In this document: positions 10,862-21,546 of the stretch, piece after piece
Numbering within the stretch: position 1 is the stretch's first letter
How the letters are laid out: each line of letters begins with the position of its first letter
Origin: Narthecium ossifragum
Lineage: Eukaryota > Streptophyta > Magnoliopsida > Dioscoreales > Nartheciaceae
Assembly: GCA_963920575.1 (NCBI GenBank)
Contig: OY986967.1
Coordinates: 13,944,061 to 14,008,060 of the forward strand
Direction of reading: 5' to 3'
DNA length: 64,000 nt
The notes under the pieces: generated by a model
Told to the model about the DNA's origin: nothing
Databases searched by the model: none
Seen by the model: the letters and a program-made list of their open reading frames with translations, nothing else
Translations under genes and position numbers: made by a program

Positions 10862-11234
10862 GACCTTCGCTCGGACTTCCAGCTTATTTACTGTGCTGCC
10901 ATTCAGACTGCGCCATCGGTACTAAAATTGCCGTAACTTCCTCTAGGAAACTCGGAATCACAAACCGTAAAATTCTCCAGAATCTAGACTTCAAGAGCTT
11001 TCCAACCATGTATGGCACATCCTCTGGTTCTTCATGAGCAGGTACAGATAAATTTTTAAAGTTGATCCATGCACTCTTTTCAGTTTCTTTTCTCCTTTTT
11101 CCTGCATTTTCCAAACAACTATCTGAAGCAACATATAGATATAAAAATAGGCATAAAGATGTTGATTAAAGATAATAATCTAGCAATTGATATGGTTATA
11201 AGGCTATTTAGAGTGCACTTTCATGCACTTATCA

Positions 11235-11246
11235 CACCCCCCAACC
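11235..11246 (-). promoter_or_regulatory. ATH1 copy A polypurine tract
   Basis: GGTTGGGGGGTG on the minus strand abuts the LTR1 start TGATAAG. This is the usual site where plus-strand DNA synthesis is primed. Confidence 0.85.
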
Positions 11247-11252
11247 AGCTTA

Positions 11253-11269
11253 TTGCTAGTCTCTAGCAA
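11253..11269 (-). other. Hairpin next to the polypurine tract, copy A
   Basis: TTGCTAG-AGA-CTAGCAA, a perfect 7-bp stem with a 3-nt loop, sits 6 nt upstream of the polypurine tract in sense. ATH2 has a comparable hairpin at the same place (33130-33149). Confidence 0.65.
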
Positions 11270-11619
11270 TTTTAAGCGCATAAAATATATTAAGCACACC
11301 ACGGTTCAAGGATGTAGACATGTCTGATAAAAATTCTACCTTATCAAGTCAATAGTGTTTCATACAGTACAGAGTACGAAAACTTCTTATACTCATACAC
11401 ATACTACCAACACATGAAATCAAGTTCTACACATCAAACATGCTAATCACCATCCAGAAGAACACATGTGACGTGACAAATAAATGTTACGTGCAGAAGC
11501 AACTTCTACCCACCATTAGTCCAAGCACACTACTATCTTCATGACCAATCATCCAACCCTCGCACTTTAAGTACAACATGCTCTTTCTTTCTTTTTTTCC
11601 TTTTCAACTATCAGACATT

Positions 11620-11795
11620 TTGCCTTTTTACGCGAGTACTCTCCGCTTCTTGAGGCGCAGAGACCCGATTACTTAGCAAAACACTTAATAGTTTTTTTTT
11701 TTATAGCTATAAGTGGTTCTACCTTTTTACGCGAGCTCCCCGCTTCCTGAGGCAAGAACACCCGGTTACTCAGTAGATCACTTAACAGTCGTTTA
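11620..11795 (-). repeat. Duplicated untranslated block with CGCGTAAAAAGG, copy A
   Basis: Two diverged copies (about 11625-11700 and 11723-11790). Each reads, in sense, AGTAAYCGGG, then GCCTCA-GAAGCGG, then CTCGCGTAAAAAGG. ATH2 has a single related block at about 32428-32475. Function unknown; conservation between families suggests a cis-acting role. Confidence 0.6.
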
Positions 11796-11827
11796 GGCAC
11801 AGCTTAATCAAGCTCCAGAAATTTTTC

Positions 11828-11850
11828 TCTTTTTTTTTTTTTTTTTTTTG
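11828..11850. repeat. Poly-T tract, internal A
   Basis: An uninterrupted T run of just over 20 bases. The equivalent run in internal B is longer. Confidence 0.9.
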
Positions 11851-12121
11851 CATGCAATACTCAACACTAGCTAATGCTGAAATCATGGTCTAGATTAACA
11901 ATAGCATGCTCATTCCTCTGATGGGTATAATTATCACTGCACATAAAGTGTCCGTGTGTGGATCACATGATGTTATACTTTCAGGTTATCACGCATGCAA
12001 TCCATGTATAGGCCAATCCATATGGAAGCAACATGTATAATACGTATAAAAATTTCAGCTCATGTACAATTTAACACTATTATACCCACAAGGTAGCATG
12101 CAATACTCAATGAATGTCTAC

Positions 12122-12133
12122 ACCCCCCAACCT
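12122..12133 (-). promoter_or_regulatory. Internal polypurine tract, ATH1 copy A
   Basis: AGGTTGGGGGGT on the minus strand, preceded in sense by GAGGACAATGTTGATTT. It repeats the core of the terminal tract about 0.9 kb before the 3' LTR. ATH2 has the same pair (32001 and 33155). Confidence 0.6.
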
Positions 12134-12367
12134 GAAATCAACATTGTCCTCAATGTGTGCATTTATCCAATAAAAATATGTAGGAGGTGGCAATCCAAAA
12201 ATTTCCAGAGAAGGAAGAGACAAGATACTGTAAATAAGAACGAGGCCACCTGATAGAATAGCGAACATCTCCTCAAGGATCCTCCGGGTGGCTGAAAACC
12301 TAAAAGAAAAACAAAAGAGAAACATAAGACTGAAAACTAAAACTTAAACTTAAAAACAGGTTACCTT

Positions 12368-12385
12368 GGTGGGTTGCCTCCCACC
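12368..12385 (-). other. Conserved hairpin GGTGGG-AGGCAA-CCCACC, copy A
   Basis: A 6-bp stem with loop AGGCAA just after the gag-protease stop codon, preceded by GCGCTGG. ATH2 has the same loop with a different, still paired stem (30585-30602). Confidence 0.75.
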
Positions 12386-12434
12386 CAGCGCTTTATTTAA
12401 CGTCTAGGCAAGACGTACTGCAAAGCCTTAACGT

Positions 12435-14851
12435 TCAGCCAGGTTCGTATGGTTGTAATGCTTCAAGCGGTGCGACAACCTCCTGTGCTCTCTTATAGTT
12501 GTGCAAGTCATTCTGCACCATCTTCAAATCCGCTTTCAATGTAGTCTTCACTTGCTCCTGCCTGAAATTAGAGAACACCAATGAATCTACAGCATTTATT
12601 GAGGACCAATCAAAAGAGCTTGAAGGACATGACATAGACTCAAACACTTTAAATTCAACAGTTTCACCTAAAACTGTCATCCTGAGCTTACCATCCTTCA
12701 CATTAATCATAGTATCAGCTGTAGCCATAAATGGGCGTCCCAAAAAAATAGGCAATTTTCTATCATTCAATGGTGCATCATCAATATCCAATATCACAAA
12801 ATCAGCAGGGATAATTAACTTATCAACTTGTACTAAGATGTCTTCTACAATGCCTAATGGATATTTAATTGAACGATCTGCAAGTTGTAGAGACATCGTA
12901 GTAGGTTTTAATTTACCAACACCAAGCTGAAGGAAAACAGAGTAAGGCATCAAATTAACACTAGCTCCTAAGTCAAGCATTGCCTCCCCTATTTTTGTAT
13001 CCCCAACAGTAATATTAATATTAAAACTCCCTGGATCCTTAAGCTTGGGTGGAAGCTTGCTTTGTAGAACCGCGCTTGCCGTCTCTGAAACCATCACCTT
13101 TTCATGAGGTTCATACTTACGCTTTGAAGTACGTAGTTCCTTGAAGAACTTTGGAAAGGCTGGCATTTTCCTAATCACATCAAGCAATGGTAAGTTCACA
13201 TTAACCTTAGATAGAATATCATAAATTTCAGAATAAGACTTATCCATTTGGGCTTTCTTCAGGCGGCCTGGAAACGGAATCGGCGGCACATATGGTGGAG
13301 GAGAGTTGTGATGAACCTCCGGAACTGAATTTGCTCTCTTTTCATGATCAAAAGTAGATGTGGCCGATGGTGGCCTTTTCGAGCGTTCCTCCTTTTCAAC
13401 TTCCTCACTTGCATCATCATTTAACTCATCAATAACTTCAGCATTAATCTTATTATCAATAATCTTACCTGAACGAAGAATAGTAACTGCGTTAGCTTGC
13501 TCTGGTTGGCTTGGAAATCTGCCTGGAACATGGGCTCGTACAGCATCTGCAAGCTGTCCCACTTGAACTTCCAACTTCCCAATGGATGCTGCAACATTCT
13601 TTAGTACCGCATCATGCTGAGCAATGGCTGCACCTTGTCGAGCAATGGTTGAATCTTGTTGTTCCATCCTTGAGTCTATTTTCTGCATAAAAGCTAACAT
13701 AGTCGCTTCCAAAGACGACTTAACAGGTGAGTTAGACTGATTAACAGAAGGCATACTAGGATTAGCATTATTTTTCCATGAAAAATTCGGATGTTCCCTC
13801 CAACCAGGATTGTAAGTATTTGCATAAGGGTCAAATCTAGGTCTCGGGTTATAAGATTCATCAAATTAGCTTGCTCTTGCACATATTCAGGAAATTCACT
13901 ACCAGAAGGACATGAATCAAACCTATGACCAACAATATTGCAAATTGAACAAACCTCAACCGGTTTTGCTTGTGTGGACATCATAGCGTCTATCTTCTTG
14001 TTAAGGGTTGCAATCTGCCTTGCCATGTCATCATTCTGGTTCAGCTCATAGATGCCTCTCGCCTTATTCCTCGTGTCCCTCTGCTGCGAGTTTGATCCTA
14101 GCATCTCATAGATTTCATATGCCTCCGGTCGTGTCCTTTTGAACATCGCTTCACCTGCAGCATTATCTGCCATAGTCTGACAAGAAAGATTTAGTCCATC
14201 ATAAAAATATTGCATCTAATTTTCTAAGGAATAGTTATGATGTGGACATTGCATCAAAAGCATCTTAAATCTATCCCATGCTTCATGGAATGGTTCTCCA
14301 TCAGATTGCTGAAAATTTGGAATTTGCCTTCTCAAGTTAGTAGTCATGGCATGAGAATAAAATTTACTAACAAACTTGTTATAAATTGCATCCCAAGTAG
14401 TGTGTGATCCAGGAGGCAACGACATCAACCATCTCTTTGCTTTATCCTTCAAGGTGTAAGGAAAACATCGCATCCTCAAGTGATCTTCAGTAATGCCACC
14501 TAAAGGAAAAGTCTGAATAGTAGCATAATAATCTTTCACAAAAGTTAGTGCATCCTCAGAAGGTAAACCATGAAATTCAGGAAGCATAGAAAAATGTAGA
14601 TTTTTAAGTTCATAATTTCTAGCCTCTGCAGGTAAGGCAATGCACGAAGGTGAGGTAGAAATAGTAGGCCTCGCGTACTCCTCCAAAGGACGTAAGTTAT
14701 TATTGAGCGCCATCTCCTCTTGTTCCTCCTCTTGAACTCCTAGATCTGATGTGGACAGGCTGTCTTTGTTAGATTTCTTGTTCCAACCAATTTGATCTAC
14801 TTTATCGTTCAAGGGCAACAAATTTTCTTTCCGTGATCGGCGACCTTGCAT
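12435..14851 (-). pseudogene. ATH1 copy A gag-protease, broken
   Basis: This is the same protein as copy B, with two lesions. The CAG codon that follows '..HHNYSLEN' in copy B is TAG here (about 14213-14215). A one-base deletion near 13855 shifts the frame after the zinc knuckle. The pieces cover the gag N-terminal domain (14851-14216), the middle with the CCHC knuckle (14215-13694), and the coiled coil plus protease (13754-12435). There are a few further substitutions, such as GSHTTW for GTLTTW. It cannot make the full product. Confidence 0.93.
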
Positions 14852-14876
14852 TCACTACAAATAAACTCTAATCAAA

Positions 14877-14894
14877 TCCCCGGCAACGGCGCCA
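14877..14894 (-). promoter_or_regulatory. Primer binding site, tRNA-Asp, copy A
   Basis: The plus strand reads TCCCCGGCAACGGCGCCA, identical to the 3' end of plant tRNA-Asp(GTC), so the sense RNA pairs with it over 18 nt. It lies 6 nt from LTR2. Confidence 0.9.
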
Positions 14895-15727
14895 AAAACT
14901 TGATGAATAAATTTTATATCTCGCAAGTATACGAATCGGTGCAATCAGTATAGTAGCAAGACGAGTATCGTACCCACAGAGATTTGTAGAGATTATTAGA
15001 GTAAAATACTAAAGAACAGAAAAGAAAGAAAATAAGAAAGGGAAAATAAGAGATATGAAGTATTGAGAATAGAAGATCTAATAACGAAATAAGAAAACGA
15101 TAGAAATATGATGGATGAATACTAAGGTTCCGATTTCACCATAACATCCTCATTCTATGCATTGAATCAATCAAGATTTCAGTTTATTTCCAAGGGCTCG
15201 TTCTTCCGGTATGATGATCCGTTCGGCCGCGGTCTTCACCAAGTACCCCCAATTAACCCTAGTTAATGAACCCATAACTAAGTGTTAACCAAGAATCCAT
15301 TAAGCTCTGAAGAACACTTATGAAACAAGAATACTCTTAGCTTGAACCCGGCCTCGACATAAACTCATTCATTCATAGATCCTGCAAGATTAGGGAATGA
15401 ACCCTCGCCCAATCTCACATAAAACAATCCATAATACTTTTATTGGCCAGATAAATGTATTTAAGATCTCAGTTATAATAATGAATAAATCAAGGAAAAT
15501 AAACTGATAAAATAATCATGATCCAATAACATAGAATGATTCAGTTAGGGCTACATCGGTACCTTAGAAAAGAAACTAGCCACTCATGTTCACCATGAGG
15601 GCAACAAAACTAATGGAGAAATAAAGAAGAAATAAGAAAAGAAAACCAAGCCTGGAACCCTTCTCCTTGCCTCCAAACGCTGCCAAAAAGTCCTCCAAAA
15701 GTCCCCCTTTTGATAACCCTAAGTATC

Positions 15728-15736
15728 CTATTTATA
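15728..15736 (-). promoter_or_regulatory. ATH1 LTR2 TATA box
   Basis: TATAAATAG at the same offset as in LTR1. It would drive transcription of copy A. Confidence 0.7.
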
Positions 15737-15786
15737 GGCCTAAACTCGGGTTAAATCAAAACCGTTGATTTAATTCACTGGAATCG

Positions 15787-16201
15787 TCCGATCGATCCTC
15801 CTCGGGATGTTGGATCGATCGGTCTCATTGAAATCTCCAACTTCTATTTACGCCCGAGCCCGATCGATCGGACTAAGGGAGTCGGATCGATCGACTTCGT
15901 AAAAATTCTTCATCTCTGGCTCTTTCCGAGTTCGATCGATGGTCCGATCGATCGAATTGTGTTCCTCTAAAAAGCATACGTTCTGTCACCCTTTAATTCC
16001 CAAGTCCGATCGATCGGACTATGAGTGTTGGATCGATCGGTTGAGTAAAAATCAGCTGTTTTTGGCTTTTTCCGAGTCCGATCGATCGGACCATTGGTGT
16101 CGGATCGATCGGACCCCATAAGAGCGATGGAGGGATCGATCGGATGTGTTGTGGCTGAAAAACACATGTTCTGTCACGTTTTTGCGTGGTCCGATCGATC
16201 A
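15787..16201. repeat. U3 palindrome array, LTR2
   Basis: Same twelve-site GATCGATC array as LTR1, with single-base differences: two sites mutated in LTR1 (10739, 10762) are perfect here, and one perfect in LTR1 (10850) ends CGATCAG here. Confidence 0.85.
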
Positions 16202-16574
16202 GACCTTCGCTCGGACTTCTAGCTTATTTACTGTGCTGCCATTCAGACTGCGCCATCGGTACTAAAGTTGCCGTAACTTCCTCTAGGAAACTCAGAATCA
16301 CGAACCGTAAAATTCTCCAGAATTTAGACTTCAAGAGCTTTCCAACCATGTATGGCACATCCTCTGGTTCTTCATGAACAGGTACAGATAAATCTTTAAA
16401 GTTGATCCATGCACTCTTTTTAGCTTCTTTTCTCCTTTTTCCTGCATTTTCCAAACAACTATGTGAAGCAACATATAGATATAAAAATAGGCATAAAGAT
16501 GTTGATTAAAGATAATAATCTAGCAATTGATATGATTATAAGGCTATTTAGAGTGCACTTTCATGCACTTATCA

Positions 16575-16586
16575 CACCCCCCAACC
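16575..16586 (-). promoter_or_regulatory. ATH1 copy B polypurine tract
   Basis: GGTTGGGGGGTG abutting LTR2, identical to copy A. The TTGCTAG-AGA-CTAGCAA hairpin follows at 16593-16609. Confidence 0.85.
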
Positions 16587-16959
16587 AGCTTATTGCTAGT
16601 CTCTAGCAATTTTAAGCGCATAAAATATATTAAGCACACCATGGTTCAAGGATGTAGACATGTCTGATAAAAATTCTACCTTATCAAGTCAATAGTGTTT
16701 CATACAATACAGAGTACGAAAACTTCTTATACTCATACACATACTACCAACACATGAAATCAACTTCTACACATCAAACATGCTAATCACCATCCAGAAG
16801 AACACATGTGACGTGACAAATAAATGTTACGTGCAGAAGCAACTTCTACCCACCATTAATCCAAGCACACTACTATCTTCATGACCAATCATCTAACCCT
16901 CGCACTTTAAGTACAACATGCTCTTTGTTTCTTTTTTTCCTTTTCAACTATCAGACATT

Positions 16960-17135
16960 TTGCCTTTTTACGCAAGTACTCTCCGCTTCTTGAGGCGCAG
17001 AGACCCGGTTACTTAGCAAAACACTTAATAGTTTTTTTTTTATAGCTATAAGTGGTTCTACCTTTTTACGCGAGCTCCCCGCTTCCTGAGGCAAGAACAC
17101 CCGGTTACTCAGTAGATCACTTAACAGTCGTTTAG
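16960..17135 (-). repeat. Duplicated CGCGTAAAAAGG block, copy B
   Basis: As in internal A. The duplication shows in one translated frame as two copies of 'LSNRV..PQEA', which is a by-product of the DNA repeat rather than a protein signal. Confidence 0.6.
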
Positions 17136-17160
17136 GCACAGCTTAATCAAGCTCCAGAAA

Positions 17161-17167
<7 letters not shown>

Positions 17168-17193
<26 letters not shown>
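17168..17193. repeat. Poly-T tract, internal B
   Basis: A T run of about 26 bases, a few longer than in internal A. It accounts for much of the 5-bp length difference between the two internal regions. Confidence 0.9.
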
Positions 17194-17465
17194 GCATGCA
17201 ATACTCAACACTAGCTAATGCTGAAATCATGGTCTAGATTAACAATAGCATGCTCATTCCTCTGGTGGGTATAATTATCACTGCACATAAAGTGTCCGTG
17301 TGTGGATCACATGATGTTATACTTTCAGGTTATCACGCATGCAATCCATGTATAGGCCAATCCATATGGAAGCAACATGTATAATACGTATAAAAATTTC
17401 AGCTCATGTACAATTTAACACTATTATACCCACAAGGTAGCATGCAATACTCAATGAATGTCTAC

Positions 17466-17477
17466 ACCCCCCAACCT
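17466..17477 (-). promoter_or_regulatory. Internal polypurine tract, ATH1 copy B
   Basis: Same AGGTTGGGGGGT motif as copy A, about 0.9 kb before the downstream LTR in sense. Confidence 0.6.
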
Positions 17478-17711
17478 GAAATCAACATTGTCCTCAATGT
17501 GTGCATTTATCCAATAAAAATATGTAGGAGGTGGCAATCCAAAAATTTCCAGAGAAGGAAGAGACAAGATACTGTAAATAAGAACGAGGCCACCTGATAG
17601 AATAGCGAACATCTCCTCAAGGATCCTCCGGGTGGCTGAAAACCTAAAAGAAAAACAAAAGAGAAACATAAGACTGAAAACTAAAACTTAAACTTAAAAA
17701 CAGGTTACCTT

Positions 17712-17729
17712 GGTGGGTTGCCTCCCACC
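17712..17729 (-). other. Conserved hairpin GGTGGG-AGGCAA-CCCACC, copy B
   Basis: Same stem-loop as copy A, although the base beside the stem differs (GCGCTAGG against GCGCTGGG). Confidence 0.75.
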
Positions 17730-17778
17730 TAGCGCTTTATTTAACGTCTAGGCAAGACGTACTGCAAAGCCTTAACGT

Positions 17779-20196
17779 TCAGCCAGGTTCGTATGGTTGT
17801 AATGCTTCAAGCGGTGCGACAACCTCCTGTGCTCTCTTATAGCTGTGCAAGTCATTCTGCACCATCTTCAAATCCGCTTTCAATGTAGTCTTCACTTGCT
17901 CCTGTCTGAAATTAGAGAACACTAATGAATCTACAGCATTTATTGAGAAGCAATCAAAAGAGCTTGAAGGACATGACATAGACTCAAACACTTTAAATTC
18001 AACAGTTTCACCTAAAACTGTCATGCTGAGCTTACCATCCTTCACATTAATCATAGTATCAGCTGTAGCCATAAATGGGCGTCCCAACAAAATAGGCAAT
18101 TTTCTATCATTCAATGGTGCATCATCAATATCCAATATCACAAAATCAGCAGGGATAATTAACTTATCAACTTGTACTAAGATGTCTTCTACAATGCCTA
18201 ATGGATATTTAATTGAACGATCTGCAAGTTGTAGAGACATCGTAGTAGGTTTTAATTTACCAACACCTAGCTGAAGGAAAACAGAGTAAGGCATCAAATT
18301 AACACTAGCTCCTAAGTCAAGCATTGCCTCCCCTATTTTTGTATCCCCAACAGTAATATTAATATTAAAACTCCCTGGATCCTTAAGCTTGGGTGGAAGC
18401 TTGCTTTGTAGAACCGCGCTTGCCGTCTCTGAAACCATCACCTTTTCATGAGGTTCATACTTACGCTTTGAAGTACGTAGTTCCTTGAAGAACTTTGAAA
18501 AGGCTGGCATTTTCCTAATCACATCAAGCAATGGTAAGTTCACATTAACCTTAGATAGAATATCATAAATTTCAGAATAAGACTTATCCATTTGGGCTTT
18601 CTTCAGGCGGCCTGGAAACGGAATCGGCGGCACATATGGTGGAGGAGAGTTGTGATGAACCTCCGGAACTGAATTTGCTCTTTTTTCATGATCAAAAGTA
18701 GATGTGGCCGATGGTGGCCTTTTCGAGCGTTCCTCCTTTTCAACTTCCTCACTTGCATCATCATTTAACTCATCAATAACTTCAGCATTAATCTTATTAT
18801 CAATAATCTTACCTGAACGAAGAATAGTAACTGCGTTGGCTTGCTCTGGTTGGCTTTGAAATCTGCCTGGAACATGGGCTCGTACAGCATCTGCAAGCTG
18901 TCCCACTTGAACTTCCAACTTCCCAATGGATGCTGCAACATTCTTTAGTACCGCATCATGCTGAGCAATGGCTGCACCTTGTCGAGCAATGGTTGAATCT
19001 TGTTGTTCCATCCTTGAGTCTATTTTCTGCATAAAAGCTAACATAGTCGCTTCCAAAGACGACTTAACAGGTGACTTAGACTGATTAACAGAAGGCATAC
19101 TAGGATTAGCATTATTTTTCCATGAAAAATTCGGATGTTCCCTCCAACCAGGATTGTAAGTATTTGCATAAGGGTCAAATCTAGGTCTCGGGTTATAAGC
19201 ATTCATCAAATTAGCTTGCTCTTGCACATATTCAGGAAATTCACTACCAGAAGGACATGAATCAAACCTATGACCAACAATATTGCAAATTGAACAAACC
19301 TCAACCGGTTTTGCTTGTGTGGACATCATAGCGTCTATCTTCTTGTTAAGGGTTGCAATCTGCCTTGCCATGTCATCATTCTGGTTCAGCTCATAGATGC
19401 CTCTCGCCTTATTCCTCGTGTCCCTCTGCTGCGAGTTTGATCCTAGCATCTCATAGATTTCATATGCCTCCGGTGGTGTCCTTTTGAACATCGCTCCACC
19501 TGCAGCATTATCTGCCATAGTCTGACAAGAAAGATTTAGTCCATCATAAAAATATTGCATCTGATTTTCTAAGGAATAGTTATGATGTGGACATTGCATC
19601 AAAAGCATCTTAAATCTATCCCATGCTTCATGGAATGGTTCTCCATCAGATTGCTGAAAATTTGGAATTTGCCTTCTCAAGTTAGTAGTCATGGCATGAG
19701 AATAAAATTTACTAACAAACTTGTTATAAATTGCATCCCAAGTAGTGAGTGTTCCAGGAGGCAACGACATCAACCATCTCTTCGCTTTATCCTTCAAGGT
19801 GTAAGGAAAACATCGCATCCTCAAGTGATCTTCAGTAATGCCACCTAAAGGAAAAGTCTGAATAGTAGCATAATAATCTTTCACAAAAGTTAGTGCATCC
19901 TCAGAAGGTAAACCATGAAATTCAGGAAGCATAGAAAAATGTAGATTTTTAAGTTCATAATTTCTAGCCTCTGCAGGTAAGGCAATGCACGAAGGTGAGG
20001 TAGAAATAGTAGGCCTCGCGTACTCCTCCAAAGGACGTAAGTTATTATTGAGCGCCATCTCCTCTTGTTCCTCCTCTTGAACTCCTAGATCTGATGTGGA
20101 CAGGCTGTCTTTGTTAGATTTCTTGTTCCAACCAATTTGATCTACTTTATCGTTCAAGGGCAACAAATTTTCTTTCCGTGATCGGCGACCTTGCAT
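17779..20196 (-). CDS. ATH1 copy B gag-protease, intact 805-residue ORF
   Basis: An open frame from an ATG 26 nt after the PBS. The N-terminal third is an Athila-type capsid ('FHGLPSEDALTFVKDYY', 'LKDKAKRWLMSLPPG', 'WDAIYNKFVSKFY'). A CX2CX4HX4C zinc knuckle (CSICNIVGHRFDSC) lies near residues 301-314. A heptad-like stretch with alternating 'IARQGAAIAQHDAVL' lies around 380-440, probably a coiled coil. The aspartic protease lies around 610-730, with active site DLGAS near 627 and 'LGRPF' near 704. The DLGAS form replaces the usual D-S/T-G but is common in Athila proteins. No RT, RNase H or integrase follows; the frame ends before the AGGCAA hairpin. It should form virus-like particles and would need polymerase and integrase from a partner element. 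Confidence 0.92.
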   Translation of the reverse strand: MQGRRSRKENLLPLNDKVDQIGWNKKSNKDSLSTSDLGVQEEEQEEMALNNNLRPLEEYARPTISTSPSCIALPAEARNYELKNLHFSMLPEFHGLPSEDALTFVKDYYATIQTFPLGGITEDHLRMRCFPYTLKDKAKRWLMSLPPGTLTTWDAIYNKFVSKFYSHAMTTNLRRQIPNFQQSDGEPFHEAWDRFKMLLMQCPHHNYSLENQMQYFYDGLNLSCQTMADNAAGGAMFKRTPPEAYEIYEMLGSNSQQRDTRNKARGIYELNQNDDMARQIATLNKKIDAMMSTQAKPVEVCSICNIVGHRFDSCPSGSEFPEYVQEQANLMNAYNPRPRFDPYANTYNPGWREHPNFSWKNNANPSMPSVNQSKSPVKSSLEATMLAFMQKIDSRMEQQDSTIARQGAAIAQHDAVLKNVAASIGKLEVQVGQLADAVRAHVPGRFQSQPEQANAVTILRSGKIIDNKINAEVIDELNDDASEEVEKEERSKRPPSATSTFDHEKRANSVPEVHHNSPPPYVPPIPFPGRLKKAQMDKSYSEIYDILSKVNVNLPLLDVIRKMPAFSKFFKELRTSKRKYEPHEKVMVSETASAVLQSKLPPKLKDPGSFNINITVGDTKIGEAMLDLGASVNLMPYSVFLQLGVGKLKPTTMSLQLADRSIKYPLGIVEDILVQVDKLIIPADFVILDIDDAPLNDRKLPILLGRPFMATADTMINVKDGKLSMTVLGETVEFKVFESMSCPSSSFDCFSINAVDSLVFSNFRQEQVKTTLKADLKMVQNDLHSYKRAQEVVAPLEALQPYEPG

Positions 20197-20221
20197 TCAC
20201 TACAAATAAACTCTAATCAAA

Positions 20222-20239
20222 TCCCCGGCAACGGCGCCA
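20222..20239 (-). promoter_or_regulatory. Primer binding site, tRNA-Asp, copy B
   Basis: Identical to the copy A site: 18 nt matching the tRNA-Asp 3' end including CCA, with a 6-nt spacer to LTR3. Confidence 0.9.
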
Positions 20240-21072
20240 AAAACTTGATGAATAAATTTTATATCTCGCAAGTATACGAATCGCTGCAATCAGTATAGTA
20301 GCAAGACGAGTATCGTACCCACAGAGATTTGTAGAGATTATTAGAGTAAAATACTAAAGAACAGAAAAGAAAGAAAATAAGAAAGGGAAAATAAGAGATA
20401 TGAAGTATTGAGAATAAAAGATCTAATAACGAAATAAGAAAACGATAGAAATATGATGGATGAATACTAAGGTTCCGATTTCACCATAACATCCTCATTC
20501 TATGCATTGAATCAATCAAGATTTCAGTTTATTTCCAAGGGCTCATTCTTCCGGTATGATGATCCGTTCGGCCGCGGTCTTCACCAAGTACCCCCAATTA
20601 ACCCTTTTTAATGAACCCATAACTAAGTGTTAACCAAGAATCCATTAAGTTCTTAAGAACACTTATGAACCAAGAATACTCTTAGCTTGAACCCGGTCTC
20701 GACATAAACTCATTCATTCATAGATCCTGCAAGATTAGGGAATGAACCCTCGCCCAATCTCACATAAAACAATCCATAATACTTTTATTGGCCAGATAAA
20801 TGTATTTAAGATCTCAGTTATAATAATGAATAAATCAAGGAAAATAAACTGATAAAATAATCATGATCCAATAACATAGAATGATTCAGTTAGGGCTACA
20901 TCGGTACCTTAGAAAAGAAACTAGCCACTCATGTTCACCATGAGGGCAACAAAACTAATGGAGAAATAAAGAAGAAATAAGAAAAGAAAACCAAGCCTGG
21001 AACCCTTCTACTTGCCTCCAAACGCTGCCAAAAAGTCCTCGAAAAGTCCCCCTTTTGATAACCCTAAGTATC

Positions 21073-21081
21073 CTATTTATA
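21073..21081 (-). promoter_or_regulatory. ATH1 LTR3 TATA box
   Basis: TATAAATAG at offset 827, as in the other two LTRs. This promoter faces the intact gag-protease frame of copy B. Confidence 0.7.
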
Positions 21082-21131
21082 GGCCTAAACTCGGGTTAAA
21101 TCAAAACCATTGATTTAATTCCCTGGAATCG

Positions 21132-21546
21132 TCCGATCGATCCTCCTCAGGATGTTGGATCGATCGGTCTCATTGAAATCTCCAACTTCTATTTACGCCC
21201 GAGCCCGATCGATCGGACTAAGGGAGTCGGATCGATCGACTTAGTAAAAATTCTTCATCTCTGGCTCTTCCCGAGTTCGATCGATGGTCCGATCGATCGA
21301 ATTGTGTTCCTCTAAAAAGCATACGTTCTGTCACCCTTTAATTCCCAAGTCCGATCGATCGGACTATGAGTGTTGGATCGATCGGTTGAGTAAAAATCAG
21401 CTGTTTTTGGCTTTTTCCGAGTCCGATCGATCGGACCATTGGTGTCGGATCGATCGGACCCCATAAGAGCGATGGAGGGATCGATCGGATGTGTTGTGGC
21501 TGAAAAACACATGTTCTGTCACGTTTTTGCGTGGTCCGATCGATCG
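21132..21546. repeat. U3 palindrome array, LTR3
   Basis: Third copy of the GATCGATC array, same order and spacing as the other two. Confidence 0.85.

Larger units (their letters stand above)
9561..11234 (-). repeat. ATH1 LTR1 (3' LTR of copy A)
   Basis: 1674 bp. U3 is at the high-coordinate end, with a GATCGATC array (10447-10861) and the TATA box at 10388. The R and U5 part runs down to 9561. It differs from LTR2 and LTR3 at single bases, for example CCCAAAGAG here against CCCACAGAG. Confidence 0.95.
14901..16574 (-). repeat. ATH1 LTR2 (shared middle LTR)
   Basis: 1674 bp. It serves as 5' LTR of copy A and 3' LTR of copy B. Boundaries are TGATGAATAA and CTTATCA. There is no target duplication at either side; the PBS of copy A and polypurine tract of copy B abut it directly. 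TATA at 15728-15736. Confidence 0.95.

Noticed and set aside
12107..12325. 72-residue minus-strand ORF repeated in both ATH1 copies
   Set aside because: Conserved only because the DNA is a recent duplicate. It overlaps the internal polypurine tract and is absent from ATH2.
14877..14894. A tRNA-Asp gene
   Set aside because: Only the 3' 18 nt match, next to an LTR; this is a primer binding site. The same applies to 20222, 26733 and 36897.
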